DNA from: an uncultured Bacteroidales bacterium
GTDB taxonomy: Bacteria; Bacteroidota; Bacteroidia; Bacteroidales; Muribaculaceae
DNA length: 64,000 nt
Direction of reading: 5' to 3'
Assembly: GCA_902792895.1 (NCBI GenBank)
Contig: CADBBK010000013.1
Coordinates: forward strand, 1-64,000
A model generated the notes under the pieces. It was not told the origin of the DNA. It did no database searches and saw only the letters and a program-made list of their open reading frames with translations. Positions within the stretch are counted from its first letter, which is position 1. Each line of letters opens with the position of its first letter. Below, piece by piece: positions 1 to 9,600 of this stretch. The translations under genes were made by a program, and so were the position numbers.

Positions 1-73
1 AAGACTGAATTCAATCATGTCAAGGAACGATTTGGTCCCCTCATTCCGGGGCTTTTTGATTAATATTTAACTC

Positions 74-92
74 GTCCCGATTTTAACGGGAC
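74..92. other. Small hairpin upstream of first gene
   Basis: A 6-bp perfect inverted repeat, GTCCCG and CGGGAC, brackets a 7-nt AT loop. It lies in the AT-rich, gene-free start of the window. A second weak stem (CCCC/GGGG at 37-51) is followed by CTTTTTG and could be the terminator of a gene lying before the window. Neither is strong enough to call firmly. Confidence 0.3.
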
Positions 93-196
93 ACTAATGT
101 TCTTAATTAATTAGTTTTCACTTCATATTTATCCTGCAAATATAGCATCTTTTCCTAAATAGTACAATGAATTCATCAACTAATGGATTTTTTCAT

Positions 197-204
197 TAAC
201 TTTG
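197..204 (+). promoter_or_regulatory. Bacteroidota -7 promoter element (TAACTTTG)
   Basis: TAACTTTG matches the Bacteroidota housekeeping -7 consensus TAnnTTTG, 35 bp before the DsbD-like start codon. No clear TTG is seen at the -33 position. The following bases (GCAGGTTGT) are the same as those after the -7 box at 40839-40846. Confidence 0.6.
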
Positions 205-238
205 CAGGTTGTATTGTAACCAAAAACCAAAGTAGAAG

Positions 239-2317
239 ATGAAAAAGATTGCGACATTGTTGACATTGGCTACCGTGGCACTGCTTGCAGCAGCCCAGAT
301 GGCCAATCCCGTCACGTTTACTTCCCAACTTAAGACGACCAATGGCTCCAGCGAGGGCGAGATTGTCTTCACAGGCAAGATCGACAAGGGCTGGCACGTG
401 TATTCCACCAACCTGGGCGATGCAGGCCCCACCGAGGCCAGCATCACGTTCCACAAGAAGGACGGCGTGGAGCCTGTGGGCAAACTTAAACCCGTAGGCA
501 AGGAAATCTCGCAGTTTGACGAGATGTTTGGCGCCAAGCTGCGCTACTTTGAGAACAACGTGCAGTTTGTGCAGAAGGTGAAGTTCACCAAACCCAACTA
601 CGATATCGACTGCGACCTGGAATATGGCGCCTGCAACGACCAGTCGTGCCTGCCCCCGTCGAGCGTGAGCCTGAAGAAGGCCGGCAAATCGCCCGCCGTT
701 GACGGCGAGGCCGACAAGAACAAGGAAGAAGAGGACAAGGCCAAGGCTGAAGCCGAAGCCAAGGCCAAAGCCGACTCACTCGCTGCCCTGGCAGCAGCCG
801 CTGCCGACAGTGCCGCCATGGGTGCTCCCGTGGACAGTGCTGCCCTGGCTGCCCTCGACCATGACGCGCTGTGGAAGCCTGTGGTGGGCGACATCCAGCG
901 CATCGACGGCACCGACGGAGGCAGTGGCAGCCGCTCGCTGTGGTACATCTTCCTGCTAGGTTTGCTGGGTGGTCTGGTGGCGCTGTTCACGCCGTGCGTG
1001 TGGCCCATCATCCCGATGACGGTGAGCTTCTTCCTCAAGCGTGCCAAGAATGACAAGAAAAAAGGTATCAAGGACGCCATCACCTATGGCATCTCGATTG
1101 TCGTCATCTATCTGGCTTTGGGTCTGATTGTGACCGCCATTTTCGGTCCCAGCGCGCTGAACGCCCTCTCGACCAATGCGGTGTTCAACATCTTCCTGTG
1201 CCTGCTGCTGGTAGTGTTCGCGCTGTCGTTCTTCGGCATGTTCGAGATCAAGCTGCCCAGCAAGTGGTCCAACGCTGTTGACAACAAGGCCAGCAGCACC
1301 AGCGGCCTGCTGTCCATCTTCCTGATGGCCTTCACGCTGGCACTGGTATCGTTCTCGTGCACGGGTCCCATCATCGGCTTCCTGCTGGTAGATTTCGCCA
1401 CCAGCGGCAACTTCTGGGGTCCTGCCATCGGCATGCTGGGCTTCGCTCTGGCCCTGGCGCTGCCGTTCACGCTGTTTGCCCTCTTCCCCTCGTGGCTGAA
1501 GTCGGCTCCCAAGTCGGGCGGCTGGATGAACATCCTTAAGGTCGTGCTCGGTTTCATCGAGCTGGCCTTTGCCTGCAAGTTCTTCTCGGTGGCCGACCTG
1601 GCCTATGGCTGGCACCTGATGGACCGCGAGGTGTTCCTGTGCCTGTGGATCGCCATCTTCGGTCTGCTGGGCCTGTACCTCATCGGCAAACTCAAGTTCA
1701 AGAGTGACATCGTCGAGCCGGGTGACGAGACAAAGCCCATGCCCGTGGTCTGCATCATGGGCGGCCTGATTTCGATTGCCTTCGCCATCTATATGCTGCC
1801 GGGCCTGTGGGGCGCACCGTGCAAGGCCGTGAGCGCCTTTGCACCGCCCATGAACACGCAGGACTTCAACCTCAACACCAAGGAGGTGCGCGCTGCCTAC
1901 ACCGACTACGAGCAGGGCATGGCAGCTGCCGCCGCTGCCGGCAAACCCGTATTCCTGGACTTCACCGGCTTTGGCTGCGTGAACTGCCGCAAGATGGAGG
2001 CCGCCGTGTGGACCGATCCCAGCGTGGCCGACAAACTGAACAAGGACTACGTGCTCATCTCGCTGTTTGTCGATGACAAGCGCCCGTTGCCCGAGCCCAT
2101 CGAGGTGACCGAGGAGAACGGCGAAACACGCACGCTGCGCACCATTGGCGACAAGTGGAGCTACCTGCAGCGCTACAAGTTCGGCAGCAACACGCAGCCG
2201 TTCTATGTGTGCGTGGACCCGCAGGGCAACGCCCTGAGCGGCTCGTTCAGTTACAAGGAGGATGTCCCCGCCTTCCTCGACTTCCTGGACGGCGGCTTGA
2301 CCAAATTCAAAGAATAA
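239..2317 (+). CDS. DsbD-like thiol:disulfide interchange protein
   Basis: 692 aa. This is an inner-membrane reductase of the DsbD/ScsB type, which carries electrons from cytoplasmic thioredoxin to periplasmic or extracytoplasmic dithiol proteins. A signal peptide (residues 1-19) is followed by an N-terminal DsbD-alpha-like beta domain (about 22-155) with paired cysteines in the segment ending CNDQSC. A low-complexity Ala/Lys/Glu linker (about 160-205) leads to a CcdA-type membrane domain (about 230-530) with cysteines in FTPCVWP and FSCTGP. The C-terminal thioredoxin-like domain carries CVNC (C580 and C583). Length and three-domain order fit the family. It is the first gene of the window with its own -7 box, and a hairpin-forming spacer separates it from the next gene. 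The membrane substrate partner is not visible here. Confidence 0.92.
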   Translation: MKKIATLLTLATVALLAAAQMANPVTFTSQLKTTNGSSEGEIVFTGKIDKGWHVYSTNLGDAGPTEASITFHKKDGVEPVGKLKPVGKEISQFDEMFGAKLRYFENNVQFVQKVKFTKPNYDIDCDLEYGACNDQSCLPPSSVSLKKAGKSPAVDGEADKNKEEEDKAKAEAEAKAKADSLAALAAAAADSAAMGAPVDSAALAALDHDALWKPVVGDIQRIDGTDGGSGSRSLWYIFLLGLLGGLVALFTPCVWPIIPMTVSFFLKRAKNDKKKGIKDAITYGISIVVIYLALGLIVTAIFGPSALNALSTNAVFNIFLCLLLVVFALSFFGMFEIKLPSKWSNAVDNKASSTSGLLSIFLMAFTLALVSFSCTGPIIGFLLVDFATSGNFWGPAIGMLGFALALALPFTLFALFPSWLKSAPKSGGWMNILKVVLGFIELAFACKFFSVADLAYGWHLMDREVFLCLWIAIFGLLGLYLIGKLKFKSDIVEPGDETKPMPVVCIMGGLISIAFAIYMLPGLWGAPCKAVSAFAPPMNTQDFNLNTKEVRAAYTDYEQGMAAAAAAGKPVFLDFTGFGCVNCRKMEAAVWTDPSVADKLNKDYVLISLFVDDKRPLPEPIEVTEENGETRTLRTIGDKWSYLQRYKFGSNTQPFYVCVDPQGNALSGSFSYKEDVPAFLDFLDGGLTKFKE

Positions 2318-2322
2318 ATTTG

Positions 2323-2421
2323 AGTTGTAAGTTTTAAGTTTTTAGTTGTAAGTAATAATACTATTGTCTCATCGGTTTTTCAGGCGATGGTAATTGTACT
2401 TAAAACTTAAAACTTACAACT
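2323..2421. repeat. 20-bp inverted repeat built of 7-bp units
   Basis: The arms AGTTGTAAGTTTTAAGTTTT (2323-2342) and its exact complement (2402-2421) flank a 59-nt loop in the spacer between the DsbD-like gene and the cysteine desulfidase-like gene. Both sides are made of degenerate 7-bp units (for example GTAAGTT, TTAAGTT, TTTAGTT on the left and AACTTAA, AACTTAC, AACTAAA on the right). The right array continues almost to the ATG at 2437. There is no T-tract, so it is not a typical intrinsic terminator. Confidence 0.75.
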
Positions 2422-2436
2422 AAAAACTAAAACATA

Positions 2437-3720
2437 ATGATTGAAGAGAACGTTAGAGAGCAGATTATCGCGTTGATGAAGCGCGAAGTTGTCCCTGCCG
2501 TGGGCTGTACCGAGCCCATGGCGGTGGCCTTGTGTGTGAGCCGCGCCACCGAGGCGCTGGGCTGCCGTCCCGAGAAAATTACCGCCCTGCTGAGTGCCAA
2601 CATCCTCAAGAATGCTATGGGTGTGGGCATCCCCGGCACGGGCATGATAGGCCTGCCCATCGCCATCGCGCTGGGCGCCATCATCGGCAAGAGCGAGTAC
2701 CAGCTCGAGGTCATCAAGGACGTGTGCCCCGAGGCCATCGAGCAGGGCAAGCAGTACATCGACGAGGGCCGCATCGACATCAAGATGAAGGAAGGCAACT
2801 GCGACAAGCTGTACGTCGAGATACTGTGTGAGGGCGGTGGACACACCTCCAGCGCCATCATCAGCGGGTCGCACACCCACTTTGTGCACGTCCAGCGCGA
2901 CGACCAAGTCCTGCTCGACGAGCAGGCAGGCAGCAGCTGTGAGGAAGATGACGAGATTGCTCTCAACCTGCGGCTGGTCTATGACTTCGCCATGCAGGCC
3001 CCGCTCGACGAGATACGCTTCATCCTCGAGACCCGAGACTACAACCTCAAGGCCGCCCAGGAGTCGCTCAAGGGCAACTACGGCCACTGCCTGGGCAAGA
3101 CGATGGACCGTCCGCTGAGCCACGGCATCTTCGGCAACACCATCTTCTCCCGCATCCTCTCCAAGACCGCGCTGGCCACCGATGCCCGCATGGGTGGCGC
3201 CCTGATTCCCGTGATGAGCAACAGCGGCTCGGGCAACCAGGGCATCTGCGCCACCAATCCCGTGGCCGTCTATGCCATGGAGAACGAGAACACCGAGGAG
3301 GAGCTCATCCGTGCCCTCACGCTGAGCCACCTGACCGCCATCTACATCAAGCAGAGCCTGGGCAAGCTGAGTGCCCTGTGCGGCTGCGTAGTGGCTTCCA
3401 TCGGCAGCTCGTGCGGCATCACCTACCTGATGGGCGGTGACTATAGCCGCATCTGCCACGCGGTGAAGAATATGATTGCCAACCTCACGGGCATGATCTG
3501 TGACGGTGCCAAGCCCAGCTGCGCGCTGAAGATTGCCTCGGGCGTATCGACCGCCCTAATCAGCGCCGTGCTCGCCATCGAGGGCCGCCACGTGACCAGT
3601 GCCGAGGGCATCATCGACGACGACGTGGACCGCTCGATACGCAACCTGACGGTCATCGGCGCCGACGCCATGTGCGCCACCGACCAGATGGTGCTCGACA
3701 TCATGACCGGCAAGAAGTAA
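2437..3720 (+). CDS. L-cysteine desulfidase / UPF0597 family protein
   Basis: 427 aa, cytoplasmic, no signal peptide. It belongs to the UPF0597/CyuA family, related to the alpha subunit of iron-sulfur L-serine dehydratases. Characterised members release sulfide and ammonia from L-cysteine to give pyruvate. The family signature VGCTEPMAVAL lies near the N terminus, with further conserved cysteines in the second half (the CGC and CGI segments near 330-345 and the CDGAKPSC segment near 350-360) that may bind an Fe-S cluster. Full length for the family. It follows the DsbD-like gene after a 119-nt repeat spacer and may be cotranscribed. A hairpin at 3763-3794 separates it from the convergent lipoprotein. 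Substrate could be cysteine or serine; the sequence alone does not decide. Confidence 0.85.
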   Translation: MIEENVREQIIALMKREVVPAVGCTEPMAVALCVSRATEALGCRPEKITALLSANILKNAMGVGIPGTGMIGLPIAIALGAIIGKSEYQLEVIKDVCPEAIEQGKQYIDEGRIDIKMKEGNCDKLYVEILCEGGGHTSSAIISGSHTHFVHVQRDDQVLLDEQAGSSCEEDDEIALNLRLVYDFAMQAPLDEIRFILETRDYNLKAAQESLKGNYGHCLGKTMDRPLSHGIFGNTIFSRILSKTALATDARMGGALIPVMSNSGSGNQGICATNPVAVYAMENENTEEELIRALTLSHLTAIYIKQSLGKLSALCGCVVASIGSSCGITYLMGGDYSRICHAVKNMIANLTGMICDGAKPSCALKIASGVSTALISAVLAIEGRHVTSAEGIIDDDVDRSIRNLTVIGADAMCATDQMVLDIMTGKK

Positions 3721-3762
3721 GCAGCCGCCCGATACCCATTCACTGCTACTAACGTACAACAA

Positions 3763-3794
3763 GAGGGGGATGTGCCGATTGGCGCATCCCCCTC
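3763..3794. terminator. GC-rich bidirectional hairpin between convergent genes
   Basis: A 14-bp stem (GAGGGGGATGTGCC against GGCGCATCCCCCTC, one wobble pair) with a GATT loop lies between the ends of the + gene (3720) and the - gene (3823). There is no clear U-tract on either strand. Position suggests a terminator serving both directions. Confidence 0.65.
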
Positions 3795-3822
3795 AATGAT
3801 TCGATGTTATGCTTGTCGCGGA

Positions 3823-4344
3823 TTAGAATCCGGCATAGCGCACGCCATATACATAATAGATGGAGCCGGGATCATCCGAGAACTCGATATTGTACTGGAT
3901 AGCGTCAGTCGGTTTGCCATTGACATTCTTGCCACCATTAGGAATGACTTTACCATTGGTGATCGTGCAAGTGACATCATTGCCATCATCATCAGAGTAG
4001 ATGTACGTGTCCTTGCAGTTGAAAGTCATAGCATTCACGTCCACATTGACCTTAATGGTGTAACCCCAGAATTTGCCATTGTCAGTCAGCCACATCAGGT
4101 CTTTATCGTCGTTGGCAGTGTTATAGGTGGTCATGTCCCAGTCAACAATTCCATAAGCAGCATATACATTGTGAATTGTATCAGTGCCATCTATGAGATC
4201 GGTATTAACCACCCAGTGGCCAGCCATCTTCTCAACAGCCGTTCCGCCAGCGGGCTCGTCGGTCTCGGTATTGCACGAAGCGAAGCCGAGGCCCAATACG
4301 AGTGTCAACGCAAAAATTGAAATATATTTCTTCATAATCTTCAA
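3823..4344 (-). CDS. Lipocalin-like (lipid-binding family) lipoprotein
   Basis: 173 aa. Signal peptide with a lipobox ending at C24 (GFASC), so a lipoprotein, probably on the outer membrane. The body is predicted beta-rich: a GHWVVN-type opening, an aromatic NTANDDKDLMWLTDNGKFW segment and a C-terminal Tyr-rich end. This resembles the Bacteroidetes putative lipid-binding lipoprotein family (Lipid_bd); the assignment is by eye. It is the last gene of the four-gene SusC/SusD cassette, 15 nt after the Ig-like lipoprotein. In such cassettes the third and fourth genes usually encode surface lipoproteins that bind the ligand imported by SusC/D. An internal ATG at 4335 is an alternative start. The ligand is unknown. 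Confidence 0.72.
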   Translation of the reverse strand: MKIMKKYISIFALTLVLGLGFASCNTETDEPAGGTAVEKMAGHWVVNTDLIDGTDTIHNVYAAYGIVDWDMTTYNTANDDKDLMWLTDNGKFWGYTIKVNVDVNAMTFNCKDTYIYSDDDGNDVTCTITNGKVIPNGGKNVNGKPTDAIQYNIEFSDDPGSIYYVYGVRYAGF

Positions 4345-4359
4345 TATTAAGAATTTGTG

Positions 4360-5076
4360 TTAGTTGAGAATGATGTGGAATTGCATCTGTCCCCCATAAT
4401 CAAGGTCGAAGGTCACAGTATGGGTTTCGGGATCATACGAACCATCATAGAACTCATCGTAAGAATCACTCCAGCCAGGAACAATAGCCGAAAGGGCTAT
4501 AACCTCATTGTCGTTTGTGAGCTGGAGATAGCCGCCCATCATATACCTTGGACCGTAGCCAGCACGCTGGTCATAGTAGCCACCCATCATATCACTAATA
4601 GAGAAGATACTCGGAACAATTCTTTCGATGGTGACAGGATAACCTGAGAACGGTACAACAGCACCGGTGGCGAACCAATAGCGGAAAGAGCCTTCCTGAA
4701 CAGTATATTCACCAGACATGTCGGTGGTCACACTCGGGTCATAGACGCACACCGTGCGCTCAACCGAAGCAGGATATCCATCACTGCCCACGGCCGAATA
4801 AGTAATGTAATAGAATCCCGGGGAGTTGGGATCAACCTCATCGGCACCTTCAACAACTATCTTGTCGGTGATATCCTCGCCAGCGAGGGTGCCGATGCAA
4901 CCGGGGTCAGAAAAATTGCTGCCAATAGGCACCAGCATAAATTCGTCACCCTGTAGCTGAAGGTCGGCATAGTAAGTCAAGCGAGAATCGGTCAGCTCGT
5001 CGTTGTCATCGTTACACGATGTCAAGCCAAGCAGCACACCCGCCAACAATAAGCCAAATAAATATATCTTTTTCAT
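4360..5076 (-). CDS. DUF5012-like Ig-fold surface lipoprotein
   Basis: 238 aa. Signal peptide with lipobox at C21 (GLTSC). Residues about 35-110 look like an immunoglobulin-like bacterial surface domain of the kind that precedes DUF5012: they include VPIGSNFSDPG, a GFYYITYSAVGSDG strand pair and a closing VERTVCVYD. The rest (about 115-238) is aromatic and Gly-rich beta structure. It is third in the cassette, 45 nt after SusD, matching the usual place of a surface glycan- or ligand-binding accessory lipoprotein. No enzymatic motif is seen. A SusE/F role in starch binding is not supported, because no CBM-like signature is visible. Confidence 0.7.
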   Translation of the reverse strand: MKKIYLFGLLLAGVLLGLTSCNDDNDELTDSRLTYYADLQLQGDEFMLVPIGSNFSDPGCIGTLAGEDITDKIVVEGADEVDPNSPGFYYITYSAVGSDGYPASVERTVCVYDPSVTTDMSGEYTVQEGSFRYWFATGAVVPFSGYPVTIERIVPSIFSISDMMGGYYDQRAGYGPRYMMGGYLQLTNDNEVIALSAIVPGWSDSYDEFYDGSYDPETHTVTFDLDYGGQMQFHIILN

Positions 5077-5121
5077 TTTTGATCGATTTTATGTTGTTCT
5101 ACATTAACTCGTAGTTCACGA

Positions 5122-6603
5122 TTACTTGGCATCCCAGAATACGCGGTCGCTGAGCAACTTGGACGCAGGGGTATTCTTGTTCAACTGACGTGCAGTGCTG
5201 GGATAAGGAACGCGCTTGCACAGGCCACCAGCCTGGATATAGTTCAGAGCGGGAACAATCATCTGGCCAGCACTGTAAACAGTGGGATCCTCAAAGATCT
5301 GCCTTGCAGCAGCCGAGCAGGTAGTAGGCACGTCGGTGCGGCGAACCTCACTCCATGCCTCCATGTGGTCACGATAGAACAGGGCAGCCCACTTCTGCAT
5401 GTAAATCAAGTTCAAGCGGTTGGCATCGCTGGCCTGAGCATCCCAGTTAACGCGGTTGCCGTTCAGGTAGGAGCCTACGCTCATGCCACGCGAAGCGAAG
5501 TCGGCAGCTACGCCAGCCTCATAAGCGGTCTTGGCGGCAGCCTTGTTACCCCAGCGCAGCTGAGTCTCGGCGATGAGGAACTGGAGTTCACTCTGGGTGA
5601 AGAAGTAGATGGGAGCGAAGGTTGCGGGCGCATAGTCGATGGCGCTCACGTCCTTGTTCTTCCAGTCAACGCCCCAAGACTTATAGACGGTCTTGGCACC
5701 GGGAATCTGACCTACATACTCACCAGCGTCGTTCTTCATGATAGCATATTCGATGCGCGGGTCGTTGGTAGCCATGTAGTAGCTCACGATGGGATAGGAA
5801 GCCACATGGTTCTTGGTACCCAGGGCACGTGCTACATCATACCAGGGGTTGTACTGACCCTCGGCGTTGCTGTATACGTTCCAAGCCACATCGCCGCTGA
5901 AGAAATCGTCGGCATTGACCAGAGCCATAGCCTTGTTCTGATATTCGCCAGCATTGATACCACCGTCGATCAGACGCAGGTACATGCGCAGACGCAGAGC
6001 GTTGGCAAAGCCACGCCACTGGTTCACGTTCTTGCTGAGCAGCGGGTCGGTAAGAGTCATGGGGTCACCCTCGAGAGCAGCCTCGGCGGCATCGATCTCG
6101 GCAAGCACACCCTTATAGACATCCTCACCCATGTCCCAAACGGGATTGGTATTGGCACTACCCTGCAGGGCCTCGGTATAGGGCACCTGATCCAGGTTGT
6201 CCACCAGAATCTGGAAGGCATAAGCGCGCAGCACGGTGCAGGCGAACAGGTCGCTCTTGTTCTCGGTGCGGTCCATCACGTCCTTGATGTCGGCGAGAGC
6301 GCCGGCATAGAGCGTGCGGTAGCAACGGTCAAACAGGTTGGTTGACTCGTCAATATTAAGCTCGGCCTCATTATTGTACTGGTTGGCCTCGGGACGCTGC
6401 TCAAAGTACTGGGCAAAGAAGCCGCTATAGTTGAACATAGCATCACCCACAGCCGCAGCGACAGCATTCTCAGCAGCAGGGAATACCAGGTCGGGCGTTA
6501 CGTCGCTACTCGACGGGTAGTTGGGGTCGTCGTTGATGTCAAGATTACATGACGACAGGCTCAACACTGCTGCAATGGTCAGAAATAAATATATCTTTTT
6601 CAT
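5122..6603 (-). CDS. SusD/RagB-family nutrient-binding lipoprotein (SusD-like_2 type)
   Basis: 493 aa. Signal peptide with lipobox at C19 (LSLSSC) and the DINDDPNYPSSS segment typical of the start of SusD-like_2 proteins. The helical TPR-like body includes LRAYAFQILVDNLDQVPY, WRGFANALRLRMYLR and the C-terminal Tyr/Trp-rich part (SELQFLIAETQLRWG). SusD proteins form a lid over the SusC channel and capture ligand at the cell surface. It starts 18 nt after the SusC-like gene and is surely cotranscribed with it. The SusD-like_2 branch is often found with DUF5012 and lipid-binding-like lipoproteins, as here, and not with classical starch genes, so the ligand is left open. Confidence 0.9.
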   Translation of the reverse strand: MKKIYLFLTIAAVLSLSSCNLDINDDPNYPSSSDVTPDLVFPAAENAVAAAVGDAMFNYSGFFAQYFEQRPEANQYNNEAELNIDESTNLFDRCYRTLYAGALADIKDVMDRTENKSDLFACTVLRAYAFQILVDNLDQVPYTEALQGSANTNPVWDMGEDVYKGVLAEIDAAEAALEGDPMTLTDPLLSKNVNQWRGFANALRLRMYLRLIDGGINAGEYQNKAMALVNADDFFSGDVAWNVYSNAEGQYNPWYDVARALGTKNHVASYPIVSYYMATNDPRIEYAIMKNDAGEYVGQIPGAKTVYKSWGVDWKNKDVSAIDYAPATFAPIYFFTQSELQFLIAETQLRWGNKAAAKTAYEAGVAADFASRGMSVGSYLNGNRVNWDAQASDANRLNLIYMQKWAALFYRDHMEAWSEVRRTDVPTTCSAAARQIFEDPTVYSAGQMIVPALNYIQAGGLCKRVPYPSTARQLNKNTPASKLLSDRVFWDAK

Positions 6604-6621
6604 GTCTGTTTCAGTTTTTGA

Positions 6622-9600
6622 TTAGAATTTAACCTGTACATTGAAACCAAACTTGCGAGAGCTCGGGTTGGCCGAGAACTCACCGTAGTTACCATCGAGG
6701 TCGTTACCGAAGGTCGAAGTCTCAGGATCGATAAAGGTGTTGCTCTTGGGAGTCCACAAGAACAGGTTGTTACCGAATACCGACAGGTTCACACCCGTGA
6801 TGAAGCACTTGGCGAACCACTTGGTGGGCATCTGCCAGGAGAGGATCACGTTACGCAGTTTCACGTAGCTCTTGTCAACGAGGAATGCGCGATCCAGTTC
6901 GGAACCACCAGCATCCCAGTAGGTGAAGATACCGGTCTCGTCGAGCGGGGTCGTGTTCTCGGTATAACCAATCACGTTATCATTTTCATCCAAGACTTGC
7001 TGGACAGAGTTGGGAACGATGAACGGGTTACGGTTGTTGAAGGCAGTCTGGATAGCATTACCAGTGAAGTAGGTAATGTCCTTGGTGCGCGAGTACAGCA
7101 TACCACCATGGCGAACGTCGAGGTTGGCGGTCAGGCTGACGCCCTTCCAACTCAAAGTCGTGCCGAAGCCCATGAGGTACTTGTAGTTCATGCTGCCGAC
7201 AATCTGCTGCTCGGGGTTAACCAGGGGCTGACCCTCGCCGTCACAGATGATCTTGCCATCCTCAGTCATCTGGGGAACATAAGCCTTGAACACGCCCAGA
7301 GGCTCACCCTCGATGGCATACAGGCTCGTACCGCCGCTCAGACCGTAGATGGTAGCAATGCCGCCCAGCTCATCGGGCAGCTTGATAACCTTACTCCAGT
7401 TCTTGGTGTAGTTCCAGTTGATGTCCCACTGGAAGTCGCCAATCTTGACGGGAGTGACGCTAACCAACAGCTCGATACCACGGTTGCGGATCTTACCCAG
7501 GTTCATGTTCTGAGCAGTGTAACCGGTGGCGGGATCCATGTTCAGTGAGAAGATCTGCTTGTCGGTATTGCGATCATAGTAAGCAGCATCGAAGCTGAAG
7601 CGGTTCTGCAAGAAGGCCATGTTCAGACCAAGCTCGAACTCGGTGGTCATCTCAGGACTCAGGTTCTGGCTACCCAGCACATTGCCCATCGAGTAGGCGT
7701 TCACGCCCACCTTGGTGAAGGGGAACGAGCTACCGTTACCGAAACCACTGGTTGCGGCGGCAGCCTGGGCATATACCGAGTTGGTCATGTAAACACCGGC
7801 GTCATTACCAGTGCGACCCCAAGCCACGCGGAACTTACCGAAGGTGATGATGTTGCGCTGTTCGGGCTTGAGCAGCTCGCTGAACAGGAACGACAAGCTC
7901 ACACCAGGATAGAAGTAGGAGCGATTGTTCTTAGGCAGGGTTGACGACCAGTCGTTACGTCCCTGGAGAGTCAGGTAAACCATGTTGCGCCAAGCGAACT
8001 CAGCACTGCCGAATACGGCCAGGAAGCGGCGCTTCCACTCCGACTGTGAGGTCGAGGGAATCTCGGCGCTGTTCGAGAGGTTGTACCACATGGGGATGGT
8101 CAGGTTGGTCACCGTCGAGCCCAGGTACTTGTAGCTGCGCTCATTGCCGTTGAAACCGAGCTGAGCGTTCACGTGCCAGTCTTCGAGAATCTGCTGGTCA
8201 TAGGTCAGCATGAAGTTCTGGTCGATCTCGCGGCGACGGGTGATGCTCTGCGATACCTCACCGGTGAGGTCCTTCAAGGCGTCCTCATAGTTGGGGGTGT
8301 CCTTGAACAATGCGGCCATGTTGGGCGAACCGAAGTTGTGGTGGCCCGTGTTGGTGTCCAGACCGAAGCGGTAGGTAGCGTTGAAGTATTTCAGGAAGCT
8401 GTAGTCGAGCTGCAGGTTACCGTAGAAGCGCTCCTGCTCGTACTCGTTCTGGTAATTTTCAATAATGTAGTACGGGTTGGTAACACCGTAGGGGGTGTAG
8501 TAGTAACCCGGGGTGTTGAACGGGTTGTCCAGATCCTTCATCTCAACGATGGAGATGTCACGCGGAGTCTGCATGATGCTGTTGTACATCGAACCCGTCT
8601 TCTGACCGGTGGTCACGAAGTGGTTGCGCTGGAAGGCATAGTTCAACGATGTGCTGAAGGTGAAGTTGCCCTCACGATGGCTACCGCGAGCCGATACCGT
8701 GTACTTGGTATAGGTGTCGGCATCCTTGGGGATGATACCGTTATCGTTGATCTGCGACAGCGACACGAAGTAGGTGCTCTTGTCGGTAGCACCGTTAAAC
8801 GAGATGCTGTTGTTGTAACGGAAACCGGTAGCGAAGAAGTCCTTCACGTTGCTCTTGATGGGAAGGTAGGACTTCATATTCTGGCTATAGTTGTAAACCC
8901 AGCCGTAGAGCTGCTGAGAACCGTCAAAGGCAGGACCCCAAGAACCGTTCTCAATCTCCGTGTGGTCACCATACCAGCCCATACCGAAACCGTTCTGCAT
9001 CTGCGGCAGACGCATTACCGACTCCCACTGGAGGCCACCGTTGTACTCGATGCCCACGCCACGGCTCTGCTTGGTGCCCTTCTTGGTGGTGATCAGGATG
9101 ACACCGGCACCGGCACGGCTACCGTACAGAGCAGTAGCGGCAGCGCCCTTCAGAATGGTCATGCTCTCCACGTCGTTGGGGTTAACGGCGCTGGCACCGT
9201 TACCGAAGTCGTAACCGCTGTTCAGACCATCACTGCTGTAGGTTGCCGAGTTGTTCAAGGGCACACCATCCACTACATACAGCGGCTGGTTGCTGCCCGA
9301 GAGGGAGCTCACACCACGGATGATAACCGACTTGGAAGTACCGGGGTCGGACGAGGTTTCGCCAATCTGCACACCAGCCACCTTACCGGCAAGGCTCGAC
9401 ATGATGTCGTTGGTGCGGGCCTGGGCAATCACGTCACCCTTGATGGGGGTAGCCGACACACCCAGCGCCTTGGCCTCACGTTTAATACCCATCGCGGTCA
9501 CCACCACCTCGTCGAGCGTGGTGTTGGCATCCTCGAGAGCTACTGTTACATAACTCGAAACCGGAACGACCTGGCTCTTGTAGCCCACGCAGCTGACGCG

